Source of the DNA: Martelella mediterranea
GTDB lineage: Bacteria; Pseudomonadota; Alphaproteobacteria; Rhizobiales; Rhizobiaceae
Assembly: GCF_021021415.1 (NCBI RefSeq)
Contig: NZ_JAINWJ010000056.1
Location: 1-47,601, forward strand
DNA length: 47,601 nt
Reading direction: 5' to 3'
Shown: piece after piece, positions 1 through 9,140 of the stretch
How the letters are laid out: each line of letters starts with the position of its first letter
Numbering within the stretch: the first letter of the stretch is position 1
Program-made: the position numbers and the translations under genes
The notes under the pieces: model-generated
Databases searched by the model: none
Told to the model about the DNA's origin: nothing
The model's input: the letters and a program-made list of their open reading frames with translations, nothing else

Positions 1-161
1 AGGATCAGAGACCAAACCATCAAACAGAGTTGATGACGCAGGTGGGTGGCTGAGCGACCATCAAGGAACCAAAATCCCAAGGAAACGTGGATGCTAGTGG
101 TTAAACCGGAAAGCAGCATGACGGAGGACCCTTCGGCAGTCCGATTACTGTCTTCCGGCGT
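1..161. other. Short non-coding stretch downstream of the helicase gene
   Basis: I see no convincing gene, RNA or terminator here. An open frame runs across it on the plus strand into the 3' end of the helicase gene, but it has no ribosome site and its sequence is antisense to the conserved helicase tail. The window edge may cut a feature that starts before base 1. Confidence 0.4.
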
Positions 162-2597
162 TCAGACGGGTTTTACGAATCCGTCGAGCACGCGCTTGCG
201 GCCGGCCTTGTCGAAATCGATGGTCAGCTTGTTGCCTTCGATCGAGGTGATGTTGCCATTGCCGAATTTCATGTGGAAGACGCGGTCGCCGATGGCGTAG
301 GCCGAGTCCTCCTCGCCGGTCGAGCGCGCCACCAGTTCGCCCTCGATCGTGCGCCCGCGCGGCCCGCTTTCGCCGTAGCCGATCCGCTCCACCGCGTGGC
401 CTGAGCGGGTGCCCCAATTGTCGCGGGTGGCGTCAGAGCGGTTGCCCTGCGCGCGCTTCCAGCCGGGCGTGGCATAGGTGTTGGAAAACGGCTCGGCGCG
501 GTCGAAACGCGACTGGCCGTAGCCGCCATAGGACACCTCGGTCTCGCCGACCTCGACATGGTCTTCCGGCAGCTCATCGAGAAAGCGCGACGGCATGGTG
601 GATTGCCATAGCCCGTGGATCCGGCGGTTGGAGACGAACCAGATATGGCAGTGGCGCTTGGCGCGGGTGATGCCGACATAGGCAAGCCGGCGCTCTTCCT
701 CGAGCCCCGCCCGGCCGCTTTCGTCGAGCGCGCGCTGGTGCGGAAACAGGCCTTCCTCCCAGCCGGGCAGGAACACGGTCTTGAACTCCAGCCCCTTGGC
801 CGAATGCAGCGTCATGATCGAGACGGCATCGAGATCTTCGTTGTTTTCGGTGTCCATCACTAGCGAGACATGCTCGAGAAAGCCGCGCATGCTCTCGAAA
901 CCTTCCATGGAGCGGATCAGCTCCTTCAGGTTTTCGAGCCGGCCCGGCGCTTCCGCCGACCGGTCGTTCTGCCACATCTCGGTATAGCCGCTCTCGTCGA
1001 GGATCTGCTCGGCAAGCTCGGTATGCGGCGTTGTTTCCAGAAGATCCTGCCAGCGGTCGAACTGGGTGACGACGTCGAACAGCGCCTTGCGCGGCTTCGG
1101 CTTCAGCTCGTCGGTGTCGATCAGTTCGCGGGCGGCCGCCAGCATCGGAATGTTGCGCTCGCGGGCATAGTCGTGGACCTTGCGCACGCTGGCATCGCCA
1201 AGGCCGCGCTTCGGCGTGTTGATGATCCGCTCCAGCGCCAGATCGTCGGCCGGCTGGCAGGTGAGGCGGAAAAACGCCATGGCATCGCGGATTTCGAGGC
1301 GCTCGTAAAAGCGCGGGCCGCCGATGACGCGGTAGTTGAGGCCGAGCGTGACGAAGCGGTCCTCGAATTCGCGCATCTGGAACGAGGCGCGCACCAGGAT
1401 CGCCATATCGTTCAGCGCCTCGCCCCTTTTCTGGTACTGCTCGATCTCCTCGCCGACCGCGCGGGCTTCCTCCTCGGAATCCCAGGCGGCATGGACCTGC
1501 ACCTTGCTGTCGTCGGGATCGGTGCGTTCGGTGAACAGCGTCTTGCCGAGGCGGCCTTCGTTGTGCGCGATCAGATTGCCGGCGGCGCCCAGAATATGCG
1601 CGGTCGAGCGATAGTTGCGCTCCAGCCGGATCACCTTCGCGCCCCGGAAATCCTTCTCGAAGCGCAGGATATTGTCGACCTCCGCGCCGCGCCAGCCATA
1701 GATCGACTGGTCGTCATCGCCCACGCAGCAGATATTGATCGGTCCTTCGTCGCCGGCGGGGCGTTGGGCCAGGAGCCTGAGCCACATATATTGCGCGGTG
1801 TTGGTGTCCTGATACTCGTCCACCAGAATGTAGCGGAAGCGCTTGTGGTATTCCTTCAGGATATCCGGATGCTGACGGAACAGTTCGATCGGGTGCAGCA
1901 GCAGGTCGCCGAAATCGCAGGCGTTGAGCGTCTTCAGCCGGTCCTGATAGGCCTGATAGAGTTCGCGGCCGCGGCCATTGGCAAAGGCGCGGGCATCGCC
2001 CTCGGCAATCGTCTTCGGCGTCAGGCCCTTGTTCTTCCAGTTGTCGATCATGCCGGCGAATTGGCGCGCCGGCCAGCGCTTGTCATCGAGACCCTCGGCC
2101 TGGATCAACTGCTTGAGCAGCCTGAGCACGTCATCGGTATCGAGAATGGTGAAGTCGGAGCGCAGCCCGGCAAGCTCGGCATGGCGGCGCAGGAGCTTGA
2201 CGCCGATCGAGTGAAACGTGCCGAGCCAGGGCATGCCCTCGACCGCGCCGCCCACCAGCGCGCCGATCCGTTCCTTCATCTCGCGCGCGGCCTTGTTGGT
2301 AAAGGTCACGGCGAGGATCTGGCTGGGATAGGCCCTTCCGGAAGCAAGAATATGGGCAATGCGGGTGGTCAGAACCCGGGTCTTGCCGGTGCCCGCGCCG
2401 GCGAGCACCAGAAGCGGCCCCTCCGTGGTTTCCACGGCATCGCGCTGCTCGGGGTTGAGGCCAGAAAGATAATCGGGCGCATCCGGCGCGCGGCGCGCGG
2501 CCATCGCTCGCGCGGCAAGGCCGGAGCGGGCGGGTGCCGCGGGCTGCGGCGCGTCGTCTTCGTCGAAAAACGGAATATTGTCGTCACCTTGATTCAT
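162..2597 (-). CDS. uvrD: UvrD/PcrA-type ATP-dependent DNA helicase (SF1A)
   Basis: A 3'-5' superfamily 1 helicase of 811 residues, close to the family's usual length, expected to unwind DNA in nucleotide excision and mismatch repair and to clear proteins from DNA. Visible motifs in order are Walker A AGAGTGKT at residues 66-73, VDEYQD near 260 (motif II), DDDQSIYGWRGA (III), LERNYRS (IV), LHSAKGLEF (V) and the arginine-finger segment VGITRAKR (VI). The last 45 residues (GDRVFHMKFGNG...) form the Tudor-like tail typical of PcrA/UvrD, so the gene is complete. The N-terminal 40 residues are acidic and low in complexity, which is common in alphaproteobacterial members. It is transcribed divergently from the efflux operon, with 219 bp between the starts. 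Rep is an alternative family name, but the C-terminal tail favours UvrD/PcrA. Confidence 0.95.
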   Translation of the reverse strand: MNQGDDNIPFFDEDDAPQPAAPARSGLAARAMAARRAPDAPDYLSGLNPEQRDAVETTEGPLLVLAGAGTGKTRVLTTRIAHILASGRAYPSQILAVTFTNKAAREMKERIGALVGGAVEGMPWLGTFHSIGVKLLRRHAELAGLRSDFTILDTDDVLRLLKQLIQAEGLDDKRWPARQFAGMIDNWKNKGLTPKTIAEGDARAFANGRGRELYQAYQDRLKTLNACDFGDLLLHPIELFRQHPDILKEYHKRFRYILVDEYQDTNTAQYMWLRLLAQRPAGDEGPINICCVGDDDQSIYGWRGAEVDNILRFEKDFRGAKVIRLERNYRSTAHILGAAGNLIAHNEGRLGKTLFTERTDPDDSKVQVHAAWDSEEEARAVGEEIEQYQKRGEALNDMAILVRASFQMREFEDRFVTLGLNYRVIGGPRFYERLEIRDAMAFFRLTCQPADDLALERIINTPKRGLGDASVRKVHDYARERNIPMLAAARELIDTDELKPKPRKALFDVVTQFDRWQDLLETTPHTELAEQILDESGYTEMWQNDRSAEAPGRLENLKELIRSMEGFESMRGFLEHVSLVMDTENNEDLDAVSIMTLHSAKGLEFKTVFLPGWEEGLFPHQRALDESGRAGLEEERRLAYVGITRAKRHCHIWFVSNRRIHGLWQSTMPSRFLDELPEDHVEVGETEVSYGGYGQSRFDRAEPFSNTYATPGWKRAQGNRSDATRDNWGTRSGHAVERIGYGESGPRGRTIEGELVARSTGEEDSAYAIGDRVFHMKFGNGNITSIEGNKLTIDFDKAGRKRVLDGFVKPV

Positions 2598-2816
2598 GAG
2601 GCCAATCTAGTGGCTTGCATGCCAAAGGTGAAGGCGGCGCGGGAAATGAGAACAAAAAAAGCACATCCCCGGCAATGCCGGCCACCGATTATGTGCCGCC
2701 AGACGGAGGTAACATTACAATTTGGTGAGGTTTGATCTGGCGACTTGCGGAGGCGGAACCGATAACGATACTTCGGTGACAGGAATCCCGCCCCAGTTGC
2801 CAGTCCGAGGTCATGA

Positions 2817-3929
2817 ATGCGTCTTTATCAACAGCTTGCCGTCAGTCTCGGCGTTCTGGCAGTCGGGGCCGCGGCCTGGCTCTATTTCGCGCCGGATGGC
2901 CGCGCACTTCTGGCCTCGATGGGCATTGCCGGCAATAACGAGACGGCCAGCGCCCCGTCCGGCGGCCGCGGCGGCGGTTTCGGCGGCGCCGTTCAGGTCG
3001 TTACCGCGCCGGTCACGATCGGCACGGTCAATGATCAGCTCACGGCGATCGGCAGCAGTGCTGCGATCCAGTCGGTGACGCTGCTGCCCGAGCAGGCCGG
3101 CACGATCACGGAGATCAGCATATCCTCCGGCGACAGGGTGGAGAAGGGCGACGTCATCGTCCAGCTCGATGACCGCGAGCAGGTACTGGCGCGCAACCTG
3201 GCCGAGGTCGCGCTCGAAAGCGCCGCCCGGCAGGCCGAGATCAATCGCAAGATCAGTTCCTCGATCTCCAATCTCGAAGTCTACAACGCCGAGATCGCCG
3301 AGAAATCCGCTCAACTCGATCTCGAGACGGCGGAATTGAACCTTGCCCGCCGGCAGATCGTCGCGCCGATCTCGGGCGTCGCCGGCATCGTCGGCGTCAA
3401 TGTCGGCGACTATGTCACCACCTCTTCAGAGATCGTCACCATTGACGACCGCTCGGCGATCCTCGTCGATTTCGACGTTCCGGAGCGCTTTGCAACGGCG
3501 GTGGCGCCCGGCACGCCGGTGGAGGCAAGCCTGGTCGCAGCCCCCCAGAAGCGCTTTGACGGCGTGGTCGAGGCGGTCGACAACCGGATCGATTCCGCAA
3601 GCCGTACCTTCACCGTGCGCGCACGCCTCGATAATGAAAATGATGCGCTGAGAGCGGGCATGTCCTTCGACGTGACCATGCGGTTTCCCGGCGATGAATA
3701 TCCGGGCGTCGATCCGCTGGCGATCCAGTGGGATTCGGAAGGCGCCTTCGTGTGGCGTATCGTCGACGGCGCGTCCGAGAAGGTCCGGGTCCGCGTGATC
3801 CAGCGCGACCCGGATGTGGTGCTGGTTGATGCAGCGCTGGAGGAAGGCGACCCCGTGATCATCGAAGGCATCCAGCGCCTGCGCGAGGGTGGCGCGGTGC
3901 GTGAGGCGAACGCGGAGGCGTCGTCATGA
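2817..3929 (+). CDS. RND efflux periplasmic adaptor (membrane fusion protein)
   Basis: A 370-residue HlyD/AcrA-type adaptor that would link the inner-membrane RND pump to an outer-membrane channel. Residues 7-24 form an uncleaved membrane anchor or signal sequence. A Gly-rich linker follows (about 48-57), then a half-lipoyl motif (GTITEISISSGDRVEKGD, about 94-111), a short alpha hairpin (about 120-180), the second lipoyl half (APISGVAGIVGVNVGDYV) and a beta-barrel. The start at 2817 follows a GAGG-like site; an ATG four bases earlier is out of frame. The stop overlaps the start of the pump gene as ATGA, so the two are translationally coupled. No outer-membrane factor gene is adjacent, so a TolC encoded elsewhere is inferred. 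Confidence 0.93.
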   Translation: MRLYQQLAVSLGVLAVGAAAWLYFAPDGRALLASMGIAGNNETASAPSGGRGGGFGGAVQVVTAPVTIGTVNDQLTAIGSSAAIQSVTLLPEQAGTITEISISSGDRVEKGDVIVQLDDREQVLARNLAEVALESAARQAEINRKISSSISNLEVYNAEIAEKSAQLDLETAELNLARRQIVAPISGVAGIVGVNVGDYVTTSSEIVTIDDRSAILVDFDVPERFATAVAPGTPVEASLVAAPQKRFDGVVEAVDNRIDSASRTFTVRARLDNENDALRAGMSFDVTMRFPGDEYPGVDPLAIQWDSEGAFVWRIVDGASEKVRVRVIQRDPDVVLVDAALEEGDPVIIEGIQRLREGGAVREANAEASS

Positions 3930-6900
3930 GCGAGGAGACCCCGCCCGGCGAAAAGCGCGACGAGATCGCTGTAGATCATTCGACCGAGCACGGCTTCACC
4001 GCGCTCTTCGTGCGCCGGCCGATCATGGCGCTGGTGTTCAACGCGCTGATCGTGGTCGCCGGCCTTGCCGCCTATTTCGGCGTCGAGGTGCGTGAATTGC
4101 CGGATGTCGACCAGCCGGTGATCACCGTGCGCACCACCTTCACCGGCGCCTCGCCGGAAACCGTTGACCGCGAGGTGACCGATGTCATCGAAGGCGCGGT
4201 CGCACGGGTTTCCGGCCTTCAATCGATGTCGTCGCAGTCGCAGACCGGCTCCAGCCGGGTGACGCTGGAGTTCAGCAAGGACACCGATATCAACGTCGCC
4301 TCGATGGATGTGCGCGACGCGGTCGGCCGGGTCGAGGGGCAATTGCCGGACGACGCCGACGAACCGCGCATCGTCAAGGCGGATTCGGACGCGCAGCCGA
4401 TCCTGCGGTTGGCGGTCACCTCGTCCACGCTCGATATCGATGACCTGACCAAATATGTATCGGACAATATCGAGGACAGGCTTGCCGCCGTTTCCGGCGT
4501 CGCCGATGTCGCGGTCTATGGCGACCGGGACAAGATCTTCCGCATCGACCTCAATCAGGCAGCGCTTGCCAGCCGCGGCCTGACGGTCGCCGATCTCGCC
4601 AATGCGCTTTCCGACATGTCGTGGGACGTGCCGGCCGGCTCACTCACCAGCACTACCCAGGCGCTCGGCGTGCGCGCCACCGCCGACCTCACCACGCCGG
4701 AACAATTCGCCGATCTGAAGGTCGCCGACAATGTCCGCCTCGGCGATGTGGCGACCGTCGTCTTCGGTCCGGATACGGCTGCGACGGCGCTGCGCTACAA
4801 TGGCCAGCCGGGCATCGGTCTCGGCATCGTGCGCCAGGCCAAATCCAATACGCTGGAAATATCAGAGGGTGTGCACAGGGTCATCGACGAGATCAGGCCC
4901 AACCTGCCGGAAGGCACAACGATCAAGGTTTCGAGCGACGATGCGGTGTTCATCTCGGGCTCGATCGAGGAGGTGGTCCGCTCGCTGACGCTTGCCGCGC
5001 TGATCGTGGTGGCGATCATCTTCCTGTTCCTGCGCGATTGGCGGGCGACCATCATTCCGGCGATCACGCTACCGGTGGCCCTCGTCGGCACGCTCGCCGC
5101 GATCTATCTCGCCGGCTTCTCGGTCAATATCCTGACGCTGCTCGCAATCGTGCTCGCCACCGGCATGGTGGTCGATGACGCGATCGTGGTGCTCGAAAAC
5201 ATCGTGCGCTTGCGCGCGCTCGGCATGGGTCCGCGTGCGGCGGCCGTGCTCGGCACGCGACAGGTCTTCTTCGCGGTGATCACCACCACGGCCACCCTTG
5301 CCGCCGTGTTCGTGCCGCTGTCCTTCCTGCCGGGACAGGCGGGCGGCCTGTTCCGCGAATTCGGCTTCGTGCTCGCCTTCGCGGTGATGCTGTCGTCCTT
5401 CGTGGCGCTGACGCTGTGCCCGATGCTGGCTTCGCGCATCCTGGTCCAGCACAAGGAGGGTAAGCCCGGGCTTGCGACGCGTCTCGGCAACGGCTTCAAT
5501 CGCTTCTATGCGCATACGCTGCGCTTCGCGCTCGCCGCCCCGCTGGTCGTGCTCTCCTTCGGCGCGTTGCTGATGTTCGGCGCCTATCTCGCCTATGCCA
5601 ACATCACCAACGAACTCCTGCCGAGCGAGGACCGCTCGATGCTGATGATGCGGGTATCGGCGCCGGAGGGCGTCAGCCTGGACTATACCCGCGACCGCAT
5701 CCAGCAGGTGGAAGAGCGCCTGCAGCCGCTGCTCGACAGCGGCGAGATTGAAAGCGTGTTCTCGATCTCCGGCTTCGGCAGCAACACAAACAGCGGCTTC
5801 ATGGTGATGACGCTCGCCCCATGGGGCGAGCGCGAGCGGGTGCAGAGCGCGATTGCCGGCGATGTCAACATGGCCGCCGGCCAGATACCGGCCGTGCGCG
5901 CCTTCGCCTTCCAGCCCAATTCGCTCAATATCAGGGGCGGTGGCAACGGGCTCAGCGTCGCGCTGGTCGGCTCGACCCATGAGAAGCTCGCGGTTGCAGC
6001 GTCCGAAATCGTGGCGGCGATGGAGGCGGATCCGATGTTTTCCGCGCCGCGTCTCAGCAATGACGCCTCGCAGGCGCAGCTAGCCCTCACGCTCGACCGC
6101 CGCAGGGCCGATGATCTCGGCATCGATATCGCCGGATTGTCGCAGGCGCTGAGGGCGCTGCTCGACGGACGCTCGGTCGGTGAGGTGTTTATCGACGGCG
6201 AATCCTATGACGTGCAGCTTCGCTCCGACACCCGCAAGGTCGATGACCCGACCGATCTCAGGAATATATTCCTGAAGGCAGGCGACGGCCGCATCGTGCC
6301 GCTGTCCACCATCGCCACGCTGGAGGAAAAATCGATCGCGCCGACGCTGGAGCGCGAAAACCAGCAGCCTTCGGTTTCGCTGTCATCCAGCCTCGGGGAA
6401 GGCGTCGCGCTGGGCGAGGCCTATCAGCGGCTGGTCGAGATCGCGGAACCGCTTCTGCCCCCCGGCGCCCATGTCGAGGCACAGGCGGAAGCCGCCGCGC
6501 TCGATGAGAACGCCTCGGGCATGACCATGGTGTTCGGCTTCGCGATCATCATCGTGTTCCTGGTGCTGTCGGCCCAGTTCGAAAGCGTCTGGAGCGCGCT
6601 GATCATTCTGGCGACCGTGCCGTTCGGCATCGGCTGCGCTGTGATCGCGATGCTTCTGACCGGCACCAGTCTCAACATTTACTCCCAGATCGGCCTTGTA
6701 CTGCTGATCGGGGTAATGGCCAAGAACGGCATTCTGATCGTCGAATTCGCCAACCAGCTTCGCGACCGGGGCGAGGGGGTGCGCGATGCGATCGAGCATG
6801 CCACGCTTCTGCGGCTGAGGCCAGTGATGATGACGATGATCTCCACCGTGCTCGGCGGCATCCCGCTGGTGCTGGCCTCAGGTGCGGGGGCGGAAGCGCG

Positions 6901-7072
6901 CATCGCGCTCGGCTGGGTGATCGTCGGCGGGCTCGGTTTCGCGACCATCGTGACGCTCTACATCACCCCGGTCGCCTATCTGATCCTCGCCCGCTTCTCC
7001 AAGCCGAAGGTCGATGAGGAGCGCCGCCTGAACGCCGAGATGCACGACGCGACATTGCTGGGGCATCATTAG
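3926..7072 (+). CDS. RND family efflux pump, HAE1-type inner-membrane permease
   Basis: A proton-driven multidrug exporter of 1048 residues with the usual 12-helix plan: TM1 near 32-53, a large periplasmic loop, the TM2-TM6 cluster (about 340-500), a second periplasmic loop, and the TM8-TM12 cluster (about 870-1030). The proton-relay aspartates are present as D417-D418 in MVVDDAIVVLEN, and the TM10 lysine is K933 in VMAKNGILIVEF. These correspond to AcrB D407/D408/K940, so the pump looks active. It follows the adaptor with a 4-base overlap. The N-terminal 25 residues are charged and extended compared with AcrB. Substrate cannot be read from the sequence. Overall the layout resembles MexF/AcrB-like and OqxB-like pumps of rhizobia. 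Confidence 0.95.
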   Translation: MSEETPPGEKRDEIAVDHSTEHGFTALFVRRPIMALVFNALIVVAGLAAYFGVEVRELPDVDQPVITVRTTFTGASPETVDREVTDVIEGAVARVSGLQSMSSQSQTGSSRVTLEFSKDTDINVASMDVRDAVGRVEGQLPDDADEPRIVKADSDAQPILRLAVTSSTLDIDDLTKYVSDNIEDRLAAVSGVADVAVYGDRDKIFRIDLNQAALASRGLTVADLANALSDMSWDVPAGSLTSTTQALGVRATADLTTPEQFADLKVADNVRLGDVATVVFGPDTAATALRYNGQPGIGLGIVRQAKSNTLEISEGVHRVIDEIRPNLPEGTTIKVSSDDAVFISGSIEEVVRSLTLAALIVVAIIFLFLRDWRATIIPAITLPVALVGTLAAIYLAGFSVNILTLLAIVLATGMVVDDAIVVLENIVRLRALGMGPRAAAVLGTRQVFFAVITTTATLAAVFVPLSFLPGQAGGLFREFGFVLAFAVMLSSFVALTLCPMLASRILVQHKEGKPGLATRLGNGFNRFYAHTLRFALAAPLVVLSFGALLMFGAYLAYANITNELLPSEDRSMLMMRVSAPEGVSLDYTRDRIQQVEERLQPLLDSGEIESVFSISGFGSNTNSGFMVMTLAPWGERERVQSAIAGDVNMAAGQIPAVRAFAFQPNSLNIRGGGNGLSVALVGSTHEKLAVAASEIVAAMEADPMFSAPRLSNDASQAQLALTLDRRRADDLGIDIAGLSQALRALLDGRSVGEVFIDGESYDVQLRSDTRKVDDPTDLRNIFLKAGDGRIVPLSTIATLEEKSIAPTLERENQQPSVSLSSSLGEGVALGEAYQRLVEIAEPLLPPGAHVEAQAEAAALDENASGMTMVFGFAIIIVFLVLSAQFESVWSALIILATVPFGIGCAVIAMLLTGTSLNIYSQIGLVLLIGVMAKNGILIVEFANQLRDRGEGVRDAIEHATLLRLRPVMMTMISTVLGGIPLVLASGAGAEARIALGWVIVGGLGFATIVTLYITPVAYLILARFSKPKVDEERRLNAEMHDATLLGHH

Positions 7073-7177
7073 CGCTACCGGGAAATCCGTCGGGCGCAGC
7101 TTGCGGAATCATCCGCCATGCTGTTGTTATGGAGACCAGCCGGAAGCTCCGGCATTTTGCGAACAGAGGGGAACACC

Positions 7178-7780
7178 ATGATCAGGACCATCGCTATTGC
7201 TCTTTCAGGCTTGCTGCTGCTTGCCGGATGCTCTTCGACCGGCGGCGAAGACGTCGCGCCGCAGGAAGTGTCGGTGACGAATATTTCCGTTTCCGATCCG
7301 GGCGCCTATATGGACAGCCAGGAGCAGGCGTTCCGTGATCAGCTCAAGGACACCGGCGTGACGATCATCCGGACGCCGAAATATATCGCGCTGGTGTTCC
7401 CGTCCTCGATCACCTTCGAGACCGACAAATACGACATCGTTCCCGAATTCACGCCGGCGCTCGATACCATTGCCGCGCTGCTGCGCAAGTACAGCGCCAC
7501 CGATATCGACGTGAACGGCTATACCGATTCCACCGGCTCGGATGCCTATAACCTGAAGCTGTCGCAGCAGCGCGCCAATGCGGTCGCCGGCGCCATTATC
7601 CAGCGCGGCGTCAGCCCGCAGCGCATCCTGCCGGTTGGTTATGGCAAGGCCGATCCGGTGGCGAGCAACGATACCGCAGATGGCCGCGCCCAGAACCGCC
7701 GTGTCGAAATCCGGATCGCGCCGCCGGCCGCCGCCACCACGGCTGCCGCGCCCGTGACCGCGGCGCCCATGGCCAATTGA
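7178..7780 (+). CDS. OmpA-family lipoprotein (first of a pair)
   Basis: A 200-residue lipoprotein with a cleaved signal (residues 1-17) and lipobox LLAGC. A C-terminal OmpA-like peptidoglycan-binding domain occupies about 75-185; its hallmarks are NGYTDSTGSDAYN, LSQQRANAV and AQNRRVEI, in which the Asp and Arg that hold diaminopimelate are kept. The tail is Ala/Thr-rich. The start at 7178 is chosen because AGAGGGG sits 5-12 bases upstream and the signal peptide begins here; an ATG 60 bases earlier would add a non-signal leader. It is a paralogue of the next gene (shared AYMD.QE..FR segment and OmpA domain) but lacks the glycine-zipper block. It probably anchors the outer membrane to peptidoglycan. 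Confidence 0.88.
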   Translation: MIRTIAIALSGLLLLAGCSSTGGEDVAPQEVSVTNISVSDPGAYMDSQEQAFRDQLKDTGVTIIRTPKYIALVFPSSITFETDKYDIVPEFTPALDTIAALLRKYSATDIDVNGYTDSTGSDAYNLKLSQQRANAVAGAIIQRGVSPQRILPVGYGKADPVASNDTADGRAQNRRVEIRIAPPAAATTAAAPVTAAPMAN

Positions 7781-7794
7781 GGCGGCTGCGCTAT

Positions 7795-7826
7795 CTTGAC
7801 AACAGGTGCGGCTGATTGTGGGATTA
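7795..7826 (+). promoter_or_regulatory. Possible promoter before the second OmpA lipoprotein
   Basis: CTTGACA at 7795-7801 is a perfect rhizobial-type -35 element. The matching -10 is poor (GGGATT or GATTAC 18-20 bases on), so this is a weak candidate. It would let the second lipoprotein be expressed apart from the first. Confidence 0.28.
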
Positions 7827-7913
7827 CCCCCGAGAAGCCGCACATTCGCGCCATATGATTGCCGCAAAGAAACGGCTTCAACATTGGCGAAGCTTTCAAC
7901 TCTGAGGGACACC

Positions 7914-8564
7914 ATGCTGAAGAAAATCACGATTGCAGCCGTAGGCCTTGCCTTTCTTGCCGGCTGCACGACGACCGACCCGTATTCGGGCCAGACCGTC
8001 AACAACAACACCGGCACCGGCGCGCTCGCCGGCGGCGCGCTCGGCGCGCTGGCGGGGCTTGCCGTGGGTGGCGATGCCAAGGGGGCCGCGATCGGCGGCG
8101 CGCTCGGCGCAATCGCCGGCGGCGGCATCGGCGCCTATATGGACAACCAGGAACGCGAATTCCGCCAGGCGCTCGCCGGCACCGGCGTTTCCGTTGTTCG
8201 CAACGGCGACATGCTGACGCTGATCATGCCCGGGAACGTCACCTTCCCGACCGACGAGTATTCGATCCTGCCGAATTTCTACTCGACGCTGAATGCGGTT
8301 TCGACGGTGCTGCGCAAATATGACCGCACCGCTGTCAACGTCAACGGCTACACCGATTCGACCGGCTCGCTCGAATATAACCAGCGGCTTTCGCAAGAGC
8401 GCGCCAACAGCGTGGCGAATTACCTGATCCGGTCCGGTGTTGGCGGCAACCGCATTTCCGCCGTCGGCTTCGGCCCGTCCAACCCCGTCGCCTCGAATGC
8501 GACGCCGGAAGGCCGCGCCCAGAACCGCCGCGTCGAGGTTCAGATCTCCGCCGTCAAGATGTAA
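7914..8564 (+). CDS. OmpA-family lipoprotein with glycine-zipper segment (YiaD-like)
   Basis: A 216-residue lipoprotein with signal peptide and lipobox FLAGC. Residues about 35-75 form a glycine-zipper block (GALAGGALGALAGLAVGG then GAAIGGALGAIAGGGIG), expected to insert in or pack against a membrane. The OmpA-like domain (about 95-212) has NGYTDSTGSLEYN, LSQERANSV and AQNRRVEV. The start at 7914 follows CTGAGGGA; the upstream in-frame extension lacks signal-peptide character. Architecture and length match the YiaD/glycine-zipper OmpA family. It is followed by two hairpins, the second a strong terminator. Together with the gene before it, it looks like an old tandem duplication in which one copy kept the zipper. 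Confidence 0.9.
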   Translation: MLKKITIAAVGLAFLAGCTTTDPYSGQTVNNNTGTGALAGGALGALAGLAVGGDAKGAAIGGALGAIAGGGIGAYMDNQEREFRQALAGTGVSVVRNGDMLTLIMPGNVTFPTDEYSILPNFYSTLNAVSTVLRKYDRTAVNVNGYTDSTGSLEYNQRLSQERANSVANYLIRSGVGGNRISAVGFGPSNPVASNATPEGRAQNRRVEVQISAVKM

Positions 8565-8570
8565 CGGCAA

Positions 8571-8592
8571 AAGGCGGCCGTCGGGCCGCCTT
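8571..8592 (+). terminator. Stem-loop after the OmpA lipoprotein
   Basis: A perfect 9-bp stem, AAGGCGGCC paired with GGCCGCCTT around a GTCG loop, six bases after the stop codon. It has no U-run, so it is probably a 3' stabiliser or first half of a double terminator with the next hairpin. Confidence 0.55.
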
Positions 8593-8613
8593 CCTGGCTT
8601 TGCATGTCATGAG

Positions 8614-8643
8614 AAAAGGTCGCGCCCGGCGCGGCCTTTTTTT
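8614..8643 (+). terminator. Strong intrinsic terminator
   Basis: Left arm AAAAGGTCGCGC and right arm GCGCGGCCTTTT pair over 12 bp (one G-U) around a CCG loop, followed by a run of T to 8643. It ends transcription of the OmpA lipoprotein gene. The small minus-strand ORF ends only six bases beyond it. Confidence 0.85.
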
Positions 8644-8648
8644 GTATT

Positions 8649-8894
8649 TTACCGCAGCCTGAGATTGACGGGCATTCTGCCTTCGGGCTCGCCGGCGATA
8701 TAGATATGGATCTTCACGGCGGGCGCGATCGAGCGGGCGGCGCGTTCGCTCTGGCTGGAGAGCAGTCCGACCAGTTCGCGGGCCTTGTAGCGCCCCTGGA
8801 AGCGGGCGTAGTCGGCGAGCTTCTGGGCGGCTTCCTGCAGCGGGTTGAGGCTGCTGCGGCGATCGATGGAGAGAGATGATTGGCCTGACATCAT
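8649..8894 (-). CDS. Small protein of unknown function
   Basis: An 81-residue protein beginning MMSGQSSLSIDRR, rich in Ala, Arg and Ser, with a predicted helical middle (QEAAQKLADYARFQGRYKA) and a short strand-like end (VKIHIYIAGEP). There is no signal or membrane segment. AGGAAA lies 13 bases before 8894. In-frame ATG (8930) and TTG (8945) starts also exist, so the N-terminus is uncertain. It is flanked by terminators on both sides, and its codons carry the high third-position GC of its neighbours, which supports a real gene. I do not recognise the family. Confidence 0.5.
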   Translation of the reverse strand: MMSGQSSLSIDRRSSLNPLQEAAQKLADYARFQGRYKARELVGLLSSQSERAARSIAPAVKIHIYIAGEPEGRMPVNLRLR

Positions 8895-9065
8895 ACCTAA
8901 ACGCTGTTTCCTGGTCACGTCTATCCTCATACGCAAGACACTCAAGGATTTACCGGCGGTTTGGAGCGCGTTGGGGCGAGGTGCGGCTATTCGAACTTTC
9001 GCTGTTCTTGCTTTCCAAAACCTTACTCTGGAGCGTAAGGCGGAAACCTTTCAAAAGCCTTTACG

Positions 9066-9099
9066 AAAAACGCCGGCCCGTTATCGGGGCCGGCGTTTT
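9066..9099. terminator. Bidirectional intrinsic terminator
   Basis: AAAACGCCGGCCC pairs with GGGCCGGCGTTTT over 13 bp around a 7-base loop (9080-9086). A-runs on the left and T-runs on the right mean it can work on both strands. On the minus strand it closes the carboxypeptidase gene that ends at 9141. Confidence 0.8.
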
Positions 9100-9140
9100 A
9101 TTGTCGTAAACAGCCGAAATATGCCGTCAATTCATGGCGT

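Noticed and set aside
870-2735. A long plus-strand frame opposite the UvrD helicase
   Set aside because: Shadow of the helicase gene; the helicase motifs are all on the minus strand.
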